NCBI RefSeq assembly: GCF_028464225.1
Contig: NZ_JAQPCN010000004.1
Location: forward strand, 211,036 to 275,035
Length of the DNA: 64,000 nt
Direction of reading: 5' to 3'
Origin: Zeaxanthinibacter sp. PT1
Lineage (GTDB): Bacteria; Bacteroidota; Bacteroidia; Flavobacteriales; Flavobacteriaceae
Program-made: the position numbers and the translations under genes
The notes under the pieces: generated by a model
Database searches by the model: none
What the model was told of the DNA's origin: nothing
Seen by the model: only the letters and a program-made list of their open reading frames with translations
Part shown: piece by piece, positions 34,112 to 41,755 of the stretch
How positions within the stretch are numbered: position 1 is the first letter of the stretch
Layout: each line of letters opens with the position of its first letter

Positions 34112-35455
34112 TTATATCCCCGTATAGTTTTGCGGGGATATTTTTTTGAGTTCTGCTTTTACTGCATCCGATACCTCCAGGGTATCGATAAAATCGGCCA
34201 TCACCTGCTTGGTGATCGCCTGGTTGGTTCGGGTAAGGCCTTTCAATGCTTCATAAGGATTGGCATAGCCTTCTCTCCTCAGCACTGTTTGTATCGCCTC
34301 TGCTACTACCGCCCAGTTATTTTCCAGGTCCTGGTTTACCTTGGCCTCGTTTAGCAGTAATTTGTTCAATCCTTTCATGCTCGCTTTAAAAGCGATAACG
34401 GTATGTGCAAAAGGTACTCCGACGTTCCTCAGCACAGTACTGTCTGTCAAGTCTCGTTGTAGCCTGGAAACGGGTAATTTTGCGGCCAGGTGCTCAAAAA
34501 GGGCATTGGCGATGCCGAGGTTGCCTTCAGAATTCTCAAAGTCGATCGGGTTTACCTTGTGCGGCATAGCCGATGAGCCCACTTCCCCGGCTACGATCTT
34601 TTGTTTAAAGTAATCCATGGAGACATAGGTCCAGAAATCCCTGTCCATGTCTATTACGATGGTATTGATCCTTTTCATTGCATCAAAGAGTGCCGCCATA
34701 TGGTCATAGTGCTCTATCTGCGTAGTGGGAAACGAGTGGTGCAGCCCCAGGCGATCCTGCACGAAATTTCGCCCAAAAGATTGCCAGTCCGTATCCGGGT
34801 AAGCTACTTTATGCGCATTGTAATTCCCGGTCGCCCCTCCGAATTTCGCAGCTGATGGAATATCGTTCAACAGGTTGAACTGCTCTTTTAGGCGGGTAAC
34901 ATAGACTGCGATCTCTTTCCCCAGTCGGGTAGGGGATGCCGGCTGTCCGTGCGTACGGGCCAGCATGGGAACTTTAGCCCAACGATCTGCCATCTCGGCC
35001 AGCAGGGTTTCCAATTCTTGGTAGAGTGGAACGTAAACCTCGTTCAGAGCCTCTTTTATGGAAAGTGGTATAGCCGTATTATTGATGTCCTGGGAGGTAA
35101 GGCCAAAATGTATGAATTCCTTGCTCTCTGCCAGCCCGAGCGAATCAAATTTCTTTTTAATGAAATATTCTACCGCCTTAACGTCATGGTTAGTGGTATT
35201 CTCAATCTCTTTGATGCTCTCGGCATCAGCCGTATTAAAATCCTCGTAAATGGCCCGTAAGGAAGGAAATACACCCTTGTCCACACCGGACAACTGGGGC
35301 AATGGAAGTTCGCATAGGGCGATAAAATACTCGATCTCTACCCGGACCCTGTATTTGATGAGTGCATATTCGGAAAAATAGTTTTCCAGTTGGACTACTT
35401 TATTGCGGTAGCGCCCGTCCAGCGGGGAGATGGCATTCAGTTGACTAAGACCCAT
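34112..35455 (-). CDS. purB: adenylosuccinate lyase
   Basis: A 447-residue fumarase-superfamily lyase that acts twice in purine synthesis (SAICAR to AICAR; adenylosuccinate to AMP). Superfamily signatures are TNHDVKAVEYFIKKKF, the EFIHFGLTSQDINNTA catalytic His region near 95, LARTHGQPASPTRLGKE near 170 and the signature loop GSSAMPHKVNPIDFENSEGN near 285. The length and the ending NYTGI match flavobacterial PurB. Its 3' end overlaps the stem of the terminator for the convergent DUF4252 operon. It has its own promoter upstream. Confidence 0.97.
   Translation of the reverse strand: MGLSQLNAISPLDGRYRNKVVQLENYFSEYALIKYRVRVEIEYFIALCELPLPQLSGVDKGVFPSLRAIYEDFNTADAESIKEIENTTNHDVKAVEYFIKKKFDSLGLAESKEFIHFGLTSQDINNTAIPLSIKEALNEVYVPLYQELETLLAEMADRWAKVPMLARTHGQPASPTRLGKEIAVYVTRLKEQFNLLNDIPSAAKFGGATGNYNAHKVAYPDTDWQSFGRNFVQDRLGLHHSFPTTQIEHYDHMAALFDAMKRINTIVIDMDRDFWTYVSMDYFKQKIVAGEVGSSAMPHKVNPIDFENSEGNLGIANALFEHLAAKLPVSRLQRDLTDSTVLRNVGVPFAHTVIAFKASMKGLNKLLLNEAKVNQDLENNWAVVAEAIQTVLRREGYANPYEALKGLTRTNQAITKQVMADFIDTLEVSDAVKAELKKISPQNYTGI
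34115..34147 (+). terminator. terminator of the sigma operon, inside purB
   Basis: TATCCCCG pairs with CGGGGATA around a 10-base loop, followed by seven T residues on the plus strand. The whole stem lies within the last codons of purB on the other strand. In the minus direction the 3' tail is not U-rich, so it works mainly for the plus-strand operon. Confidence 0.8.
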
Positions 35456-35492
35456 TTGCGGTGCTTTTAGGTTGTGTTTTTATGGAAAGAGG

Positions 35493-35521
35493 CAAAGATA
35501 ACCATTCCGTTCTCAGTTCAA
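35493..35521 (-). promoter_or_regulatory. promoter of purB
   Basis: On the minus strand TTG (35521-35519), an 18-bp spacer and TATCTTTG (35500-35493) match the Bacteroidota consensus fully. The predicted leader is about 35 nt. The sequence lies between the HEAT-like gene and purB, so purB is transcribed separately from it. Confidence 0.75.
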
Positions 35522-35541
35522 AAAGGATATAGTATTAAGGT

Positions 35542-36129
35542 TTAGGAAAGCCTGGGGAGGATATGGCGAGCCCGGGCTCGGAAAGCCGGGGATTCGTCAG
35601 CGTATTTATTTTCGATCACTGCTTTTAGTTCCGGGTGTATCCATGATATCCGGGTACCCAGCAGGTAGAGGCAGTGGATGGCAAAGGCTTTGGTGGCAGG
35701 TTTGTGCTGGCCGATCAACCAATTAAAACACAGGGAGGTCATTTTTTTCAGGTCTTCATCCCCGAACCAATCCAGGAATAATGGATCTTTCTTTTGAAAA
35801 CTTTGCAAGAGCATGAGTTCTGTTATCCGCGCCAGGGGTCTTACAGACCGGTGTTCTGTAATGGTATGTAGTTTATCCAGGCTTTCGTGGTAGGATTGCA
35901 GGATGTATATGGGCTTTTTTATGGCCACCTGTTCCAGGATTAAGAGCGCTTTATAACTCAATGCCATTTCAGGACCAAATGCCAACTTAAAGAGCGGGGC
36001 TACCAGTTCTGGTGCGTTAAGGACCCGCCCGGCTTTTTGCAAGCGGTTGGCTTTAGAAACATTTGTACCGGAAACCCAGCTCTGTAAATCTTGCGGGCTT
36101 CCCTTATACGTATCCATCGCTGCGAGCAT
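35542..36129 (-). CDS. HEAT-like helical protein of unknown function
   Basis: A 195-residue all-helical protein with repeated LxxLxx segments (ELVAPLFKLAFGPEMALSYKALLILEQVA, MTSLCFNWLIGQHKPATKAFAIHCLYLLGTRI), resembling a HEAT/ARM-type solenoid. Flavobacterial homologues are sometimes labelled adenylosuccinate lyase because of their neighbour, but no lyase motif is present. It starts five bases after the sirtuin gene's stop, so the two are cotranscribed. Confidence 0.8.
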   Translation of the reverse strand: MLAAMDTYKGSPQDLQSWVSGTNVSKANRLQKAGRVLNAPELVAPLFKLAFGPEMALSYKALLILEQVAIKKPIYILQSYHESLDKLHTITEHRSVRPLARITELMLLQSFQKKDPLFLDWFGDEDLKKMTSLCFNWLIGQHKPATKAFAIHCLYLLGTRISWIHPELKAVIENKYADESPAFRARARHILPRLS

Positions 36130-36134
36130 TTTAT

Positions 36135-36824
36135 TTAATTACGGGTCAAGGCATCTAAGATCTTAGGGACTCCACTGACGGCACTTTCTGCATAGATGTG
36201 GAGGTTCCTGAAATCCGCTTCTGATACACTGGGCTTTGGATCCACAAAATAGATAGGGGTTTCATCCGGGGCATAATGGACCAGTCCGGCGGCCGGGTAT
36301 ACCTGCATAGAGGTCCCGATAATGATCAGGATATCGGCATCACTGGTCAGATTCGCTGCTACCGGCATCAGCGGAACCTCCTCCCCAAACCAGACAATAT
36401 GGGGGCGTAACTGGTGACCTTGTTCACAGTGGTCTCCCCAGCAAATATCTTTTGTCCAGGGAAAAGGTTCTGCCCCCGGGCGTGTACTTCGAGCTTTGAG
36501 TAGTTCGCCATGCAGATGAAGGACATTACTGCTTCCGGCCCTCTCGTGCAAGTCATCAACATTCTGGGTGATAATATGCACTTCGTAGTGTTCTTCCAGG
36601 GAGACAAGGGCTTTATGTGCTGCGTTGGGTTCTACCTGCAACAGTTGCCTCCGGCGTTGGTTGTAAAAATCGAGCACCAATTCAGGGTTGCTGTAAAATC
36701 CCTGGGGCGAGGCCACTTCCATCACGTCATGGCCTTCCCACAAGCCCTTGGCATCCCTGAAAGTTTTTAAACCGCTTTCCGCGCTGATCCCGGCACCCGT
36801 TAATGCAATCACTCTTTTTTTCAT
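36135..36824 (-). CDS. cobB: SIR2-family NAD-dependent deacylase
   Basis: A 229-residue sirtuin that removes acyl groups from lysine using NAD. GAGISAESG at residues 10-18 binds NAD, TQNVDDLHERAG forms the core, and the catalytic His is 105 in HLHGEL. Tyr54 and Arg57 (FYNQRRR) match the pair that favours succinyl/malonyl substrates in SIRT5 and E. coli CobB. Only two Cys occur in the usual zinc region (ICWGDHC), so the structural zinc site appears absent, as in many class III bacterial sirtuins. First gene of a unit with the HEAT-like gene. Confidence 0.94.
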   Translation of the reverse strand: MKKRVIALTGAGISAESGLKTFRDAKGLWEGHDVMEVASPQGFYSNPELVLDFYNQRRRQLLQVEPNAAHKALVSLEEHYEVHIITQNVDDLHERAGSSNVLHLHGELLKARSTRPGAEPFPWTKDICWGDHCEQGHQLRPHIVWFGEEVPLMPVAANLTSDADILIIIGTSMQVYPAAGLVHYAPDETPIYFVDPKPSVSEADFRNLHIYAESAVSGVPKILDALTRN

Positions 36825-36859
36825 CAGAAATAAATATACGTTTTTCTTAATTTCGGACT

Positions 36860-37519
36860 ATGGTCGATAAGGAATTGTTAGCATACCTGGAGGATTTTCT
36901 ATCCCCGGAGCGCCGCAAACGTTTTGAAGAAGTACTGGCGAAAAGAACCCGTTATATCACCGTGGCTACCGAGGATATCTGGCAGATGCATAACGCAAGT
37001 GCGGTGATCCGCAGTTGCGAGGCATTCGGGGTACAGCAAGCCCACCTGATCGAGGGTAAATTCGGGGATAAGCTGGACCGTAAAATTGCTAGGGGGGCAC
37101 AGAAATGGGTAGATGTATACCGGCATAAGAATTCCGAAGCTTGTATGCGGCATTTGCGTGATCAGGGGTATCGTATTGTCGCCACAACGCCCCACGCCAC
37201 GTCTTCTACGCTGGACGATTTTGAATTGGAACAGCCCACAGCATTTTTTTTCGGAACGGAGAAGGAAGGCCTGAGTGAAGAGGTGATGCAGCAGGCCGAT
37301 GCCTACCTGGCTATTCCTATGGCCGGTTTTACGGAAAGCCTCAACATCTCTGTGTCTGCAGCCATCATCTTGAACGATTTGACCCAAAGACTCCGGAACT
37401 CACCACTGCCCTGGCAACTGAGTGAAGCTGAAAAGCTGGAAAAGCGGATGGACTGGACCCGCAAATCGATCAAAAGCCTGGAAGCTATCGAAGCCCGTTT
37501 CTTCCGGGAAAAGGGATAA
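36860..37519 (+). CDS. trmH: TrmH/SpoU-family RNA 2'-O-methyltransferase
   Basis: A 219-residue SPOUT methyltransferase, probably making Gm18 in tRNA. The N terminus is the TrmH-type extension, followed by the SpoU motifs: motif 1 NASAVIRSCEAFGVQQAHLIEG, motif 2 FFFGTEKEGLSEEVMQQAD, and motif 3 IPMAGFTESLNISVSAAIILNDL. These form the trefoil knot and bind AdoMet. The C-terminal lysine-rich helix is typical of TrmH. It is divergent from the sirtuin gene and stands alone; tRNA as target is inferred. Confidence 0.92.
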   Translation: MVDKELLAYLEDFLSPERRKRFEEVLAKRTRYITVATEDIWQMHNASAVIRSCEAFGVQQAHLIEGKFGDKLDRKIARGAQKWVDVYRHKNSEACMRHLRDQGYRIVATTPHATSSTLDDFELEQPTAFFFGTEKEGLSEEVMQQADAYLAIPMAGFTESLNISVSAAIILNDLTQRLRNSPLPWQLSEAEKLEKRMDWTRKSIKSLEAIEARFFREKG

Positions 37520-37607
37520 AAATTCGGGGAATTAAATTAAAATTCATCCTAGGTAAAGAAATGGATTTCCGTTAATTTTAATAGATAAACCATTTAATGA
37601 TCCTATC

Positions 37608-38024
37608 ATGAAACTTACACCTTACCTCGCCTTTGACGGAAATTGCCAGGAGGCTATGGAATATTATAAAGACATATTAAACGGGAGCCTGGATGTTAAG
37701 AAGTTTGCAGATGCCCCGGAATCTATGGAAACTCCGGACTTTATGATGCAAAAGGTAATGCATGCCCAATTGCAGTTCGGGGACCAGAAGATCTACGCTT
37801 GTGATACCATGCAGCCCAACCTTGTCCGGGGAAACGACCTCCACCTGAGCCTGAATATTCTGGATGCGGAAGAGGCAACGGCCGTATTTAACGGATTAGC
37901 GGATGGGGGAGAGATCAATATGCCGCTCAAGGATGTTTTCTGGGGTGGTAAGTTCGGGATGGTCAAGGATAAATTTGGTACGCAATGGATGATCAGTACC
38001 GAAGAAATGGACGCTGGCTCCTGA
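37608..38024 (+). CDS. VOC family protein, PhnB-like
   Basis: A 138-residue member of the vicinal oxygen chelate superfamily. The N terminus YLAFDGNCQEAMEYYKDIL and the ending LKDVFWGGKFGMVKDKFGTQWMIS are landmarks of the PhnB/YjdN subgroup. These proteins fold as paired beta-alpha-beta modules, often with weak or unknown activity. Start of a co-oriented group with the SRPBCC gene and a broken VOC gene. Confidence 0.9.
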   Translation: MKLTPYLAFDGNCQEAMEYYKDILNGSLDVKKFADAPESMETPDFMMQKVMHAQLQFGDQKIYACDTMQPNLVRGNDLHLSLNILDAEEATAVFNGLADGGEINMPLKDVFWGGKFGMVKDKFGTQWMISTEEMDAGS

Positions 38025-38102
38025 GAAAAAAAGTCTGCAGGGTTACAGTTGCCATGGGCTTAAATTCTTATCTTTAATAGTGTAACCAACACCTTTATTC
38101 TC

Positions 38103-38672
38103 ATGATCACAGCGCTCTATATTCTCGGCGGGATCGTTTTGCTTGTTATCGTACTGGCAGTAATCGCTCCTAAAAGTTATGATGTGAACCGGAGTATTAC
38201 GATAAATCGTCCCCGGAAGGATGTCTTTGAATACCTGAAATACCTGAAGAACCAGGCCGAATGGTCTCCCTGGGAAAAAAAAGATCCCAATATGGAAAAG
38301 AAGTTCACCGGGACTGATGGATCCGTGGGGGCTGTGAGTTATTGGAAAGGGAATAAGGATGTGGGTGAAGGCGAACAAGAGATCACCGCGATACAGGAAG
38401 GGAAACGTGTGGATGGTGAATTACGATTCTTTAAACCCTGGAAATCACAGTCTGATTGTTACCTGATCACAGATGACGCCGGGAAAGACAGTACTAAAGT
38501 CACCTGGGGATTCAGCGGTAATAATAAATTCCCGATGAGTATCATGATGTTGTTCATGAACATGGATAAGGCGGTCGGGAAGGATTTTGAAGAAGGTCTG
38601 GGAAGTCTAAAAGCACGACTGGAGAAAGAACCTGCTACCCCGCGTACGGATAAAAAAATAACTCACGGATAA
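38103..38672 (+). CDS. SRPBCC family (polyketide cyclase-like) protein
   Basis: A 189-residue protein with an N-terminal membrane helix (about 3-24) and an START/SRPBCC domain: SYDVNRSITINRPRKDVFEYLKYLKNQAEWSPWEKKDPN, then TGTDGSVGAVSYWKGN and VDGELRFFKPWKS. Proteins of this shape are widespread in Bacteroidota and are thought to bind a small hydrophobic ligand; the ligand is unknown. It lies between two VOC genes in the same orientation. Confidence 0.88.
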   Translation: MITALYILGGIVLLVIVLAVIAPKSYDVNRSITINRPRKDVFEYLKYLKNQAEWSPWEKKDPNMEKKFTGTDGSVGAVSYWKGNKDVGEGEQEITAIQEGKRVDGELRFFKPWKSQSDCYLITDDAGKDSTKVTWGFSGNNKFPMSIMMLFMNMDKAVGKDFEEGLGSLKARLEKEPATPRTDKKITHG

Positions 38673-38696
38673 GTTCATCCAGCTAAAAAACTACCT

Positions 38697-39077
38697 ATGA
38701 AACACAATATGATTGGCTGGGTAGAAATACCCGTAAACGATATGGACCGTGCCAAAAAATTCTATGACTCGGTTTTCCAGATAGATATCCAAGTGCACAA
38801 TATGGGGCCCCTGGTGATGGGATAGTTCCCTTATGCAGAAGATAAGCCGGGCACTACAGGTTCATTAGTTTTGCATAAAGATTGGTATAAACCCAGTGAT
38901 TCTCACGGCCCGCTGGTTTACTTTACCTCGGCAGATGTGCAACAGGAACTTGACCGGGTAGAACGGGCAGGTGGAAAGATTGTGAACCCTAAAACCCTTA
39001 TTAAGGAAGACGTAGGTTACATGGCCGTGTTTACCGATACCGAGGGCAACAGGATCGCTCTTCATTCCCGCAAATAA
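38697..39077 (+). pseudogene. VOC family protein gene with in-frame amber codon
   Basis: One continuous frame encodes 126 codons: MKHNMIGWVEIPVNDMDRAK at the start and VFTDTEGNRIALHSRK at the end, a complete VOC-family (glyoxalase-like) protein. A TAG at 38823-38825 (codon 43) interrupts it after the MGPLVMG segment, where the family usually has Trp, Lys or Phe. The rest of the frame is intact and shows no drift in codon use, so the lesion looks recent or is an error. A downstream ATG at 38871 could start only a 68-residue fragment. Inactivation is inferred; a sequencing error cannot be excluded. Confidence 0.85.
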
Positions 39078-39082
39078 ACGGT

Positions 39083-40777
39083 TTACGGTGCCGGTACTTC
39101 GAGCAGTGCCGTATCATATGGATTATCCAGAAGAACTTTACCGTTCTTAACGACTACCTGGGTATTGGAATAGGTATCGTAAAGGGTAGTTCCGTCTCCA
39201 AAGAAGCCTTTGACCCAAAGTGACTTCTTGCCTTTAGGAAGATCCAGGCCAATTACCACCTTATCCTTAAACTCTCCATCCGTATACGTCCTGCTGAAAA
39301 CATAGGGCGTCTTTCCCAGTCGCTTATGCTTTCCTGCCCCTACAGCGGGATGATCACGACGGAACTGTCCCAGTTTCTGCCAATGGGTAAGCACCTCTTT
39401 GGTAGCCGTACTATCAATATCTTCCCAGTTCATAAATGAACGCAGGGTAGCGTCTCCCACGGTGCCGTCAATAGTGAGGTCCCTGTTGGTCTCATCCCCG
39501 TAATAGATCTGTGAAGCTCCGGGAGTCAGCAATAATACGTTGGCAGCCTTGTACGGGTTCTCCCGCTCTTTATCCCATGGATTTCCATCATCATGGGAAG
39601 ACAGGTAATTCATGAATCCTTTGTCCTTGAACTTGGTATGCAGCAGTTCGCTGTATTTACTGAAGATCGTCTCGTAATCCTTATCGGCGTCCGATTTCAA
39701 TTCAAAATTAATCAGGCTATTAAACCCGTAATCAAAGTAATCCACCTTCTTGTCGCCAAGATCAAATTCGCGCCCACCGGACACCCCGTAATTATATACC
39801 TCACCGACCATAAAAAAGGGCTCATCATCCAGAACTTCGTCCGGGTGCTTATTCTTCCAATTCTGAAAAGCATAGGAGGCCTCATCGTAAAGATCCTGCC
39901 AGGCCTCTTCATTGACATGTTTAACAGTATCTACCCGGAAACCGTCAATACCCAGGTCATTGACGTAGTCCGTAAGCCATTTGATCAGGTAAAAACGAGG
40001 AGCCCTTGGGTGGCCGGTCCTGTCAAAGAAGGTGTTCAATTCGTCGAGTTCCGTACTCAGCCGGCCTTCTTCTTTCCATTTCGCCAAAAGCGCATCGGGC
40101 AGTACTACAGGCTCGTCAGATTCGGTATAAATATCAGGGAGATTTTCAACCAGGGTGCATTCTGTGGTGTTTTCATAAGTAGTAAATTGGCAGGGAGGAC
40201 TGGTCCTTACCCATTCATCCGGCCAAACCGGATCTTCTTCGGTGACCGGTCCGGTATGGTTGATCACCACATCCATCAGGATACGAATCCCATGGTCATG
40301 TGCGGTTTCTACAAGCTTGGCGAGCTCTTTACGAGTACCGAAATTTGGGTCAAGGGCGGTCCAGTCTTTAGCCCAGTACCCGTGGTAACCATAGGTATTT
40401 CCTGTGCCTTCATCGGTAGCACCGTGTATCTGCTCTACTACCGGGGTGAACCAGATGGCGTTTACACCTAAGTTATCAAAATATCCTTGCTCTATTTTGT
40501 GGGTGATCCCGGCGATATCGCCGCCCATGAATCCCCGTAGTTTCCCGGTTTCCTCCTCACGTTCAAAATTTATATCGTTCTCAGGATCAGCATTGTAGAA
40601 GCGATCGGTGAGCAGGAAGTAAACGTTGGCGCCTTCCCAGGTGAAAGGGGAGTTTTTTTCAGGTACATTCTCCACACTGTCCATGACCATGGTCACTTCT
40701 TTTTCCGGCGTTTTCTTTTCTTGTTTGCACCCAAAAAGGAAACAGGAAATTGCCACGGCAATAAACAGATTCTTCAT
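39083..40777 (-). CDS. GH13 alpha-amylase family lipoprotein
   Basis: A 564-residue glycoside hydrolase acting on alpha-glucans. The lipoprotein signal (MKNLFIAVAISCFLFGC) ends at Cys17. The (beta/alpha)8 barrel carries the four GH13 regions: DVVINHTG near 171, the nucleophile Asp in GFRVDTVKHV near 272, the acid/base Glu in MVGEVYN near 323, and YLSSHDDG near 390. A C-terminal beta domain (about 480-564) follows. It would be surface or periplasm anchored and degrade maltodextrins. Convergent with the broken VOC gene; no SusC/D pair is nearby. Confidence 0.93.
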   Translation of the reverse strand: MKNLFIAVAISCFLFGCKQEKKTPEKEVTMVMDSVENVPEKNSPFTWEGANVYFLLTDRFYNADPENDINFEREEETGKLRGFMGGDIAGITHKIEQGYFDNLGVNAIWFTPVVEQIHGATDEGTGNTYGYHGYWAKDWTALDPNFGTRKELAKLVETAHDHGIRILMDVVINHTGPVTEEDPVWPDEWVRTSPPCQFTTYENTTECTLVENLPDIYTESDEPVVLPDALLAKWKEEGRLSTELDELNTFFDRTGHPRAPRFYLIKWLTDYVNDLGIDGFRVDTVKHVNEEAWQDLYDEASYAFQNWKNKHPDEVLDDEPFFMVGEVYNYGVSGGREFDLGDKKVDYFDYGFNSLINFELKSDADKDYETIFSKYSELLHTKFKDKGFMNYLSSHDDGNPWDKERENPYKAANVLLLTPGASQIYYGDETNRDLTIDGTVGDATLRSFMNWEDIDSTATKEVLTHWQKLGQFRRDHPAVGAGKHKRLGKTPYVFSRTYTDGEFKDKVVIGLDLPKGKKSLWVKGFFGDGTTLYDTYSNTQVVVKNGKVLLDNPYDTALLEVPAP

Positions 40778-40915
40778 AATACCAGATTTTGGCTAAAACT
40801 ATAAAATGTTAAGAGAATTATAAAATATATTCCCCTAAAATAAGGTAGTTCAGCCGCAGTAGGGGCCACTGTTATAAAGTCGTAAAATTGAGTGATTTAC
40901 CCTCTAAGGGAGGAG

Positions 40916-41689
40916 TTAATTCCCCCGGTTAAGCACCTTGTATTCCTCGTAACAACTGCTGATAGCGTCGAGGATCTGTAGATCATTGGCCGTCTGTATA
41001 AAAGAATCGGAGTAATTACAGTTAGAAAGGATATCTTCTATATCAACTTTTTCCAGCTGCAGAAGTTCTGTCAGCGTTTCCCTGTCAAATTTTGAAGCGA
41101 GCAGATCCCGGATCTGGTCATCTTCTTTCATCTGTCTCAGTTTGCGCATCTGTCGCGGTCGTTTCCCAAAAAGGTTGCGCAGCAGATCTGCAGGATTAAG
41201 GATTGCACCCAGTACTTTGGTTACTGCGCTGGGGTTCTTATTCCCCGCTTCGTAACTTTTAGAAAGCCCGGAAATGCTGTATTGATAAGCTGTATTAATG
41301 GGTAGGTTCTTAACATCTATCTCGAGGAAACCCGTTAGCTGGTAAGGCCTGATAATCACCTCTTCCAGGGCATAGGCTAGCTCTGTAAGCGCAATACGTG
41401 TATCGGCAAACTTGAACATGTCATTGGTAACCCGGATCTTCTGTGACTTAAATCCCAGGTAGGTGAGGTAGAGGGTATCATTGACTGCCGCCGGGATCTT
41501 AAACTTTCCCTTGGAGTCAGAAATGGTTCCTTTCACCTGGTTCAGGTTGATGACGTGCACACTTTCTAAGGGTGCATCGGTCTGGGCATTTACAATAATA
41601 GCTTCAATCTCCTGTGGTTCCTGGGCCTTTTCCTGGGAAAAGGCTACCAGGCCAATACAGGTAAACAGTAAGGCGATCGTTTTCTTCAT
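40916..41689 (-). CDS. CarboxypepD-regulatory-like domain protein
   Basis: A 257-residue exported protein. Signal peptide about 1-19 (ends AFSQ), then a carboxypeptidase-regulatory-like beta-sandwich (about 28-115, EAIIVNAQTDAPLESVHVINLNQVKGTISDSKGKFKIP), followed by helical sequence with KRPRQMRKLRQMKED and ELLQLEKVDIEDILSNCNYSDSF. The first domain is the one found at the N terminus of SusC-type receptors, here free-standing. Role unknown. Confidence 0.85.
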   Translation of the reverse strand: MKKTIALLFTCIGLVAFSQEKAQEPQEIEAIIVNAQTDAPLESVHVINLNQVKGTISDSKGKFKIPAAVNDTLYLTYLGFKSQKIRVTNDMFKFADTRIALTELAYALEEVIIRPYQLTGFLEIDVKNLPINTAYQYSISGLSKSYEAGNKNPSAVTKVLGAILNPADLLRNLFGKRPRQMRKLRQMKEDDQIRDLLASKFDRETLTELLQLEKVDIEDILSNCNYSDSFIQTANDLQILDAISSCYEEYKVLNRGN

Positions 41690-41755
41690 GAATGATAATC
41701 AACTACGAATAAAACAAAAATTTAGCCCTTCTGGTATATTTTAGAATACAATTAA

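Noticed and set aside
38871..39077. A separate 68-residue gene downstream of the amber codon.
   Set aside because: It begins inside the conserved VOC fold in the same frame as the upstream half and has no promoter, so it is a fragment.
39593..40471. 292-codon plus-strand frame opposite the GH13 gene.
   Set aside because: The GH13 catalytic motifs are on the minus strand; no start context or family match on the plus strand.
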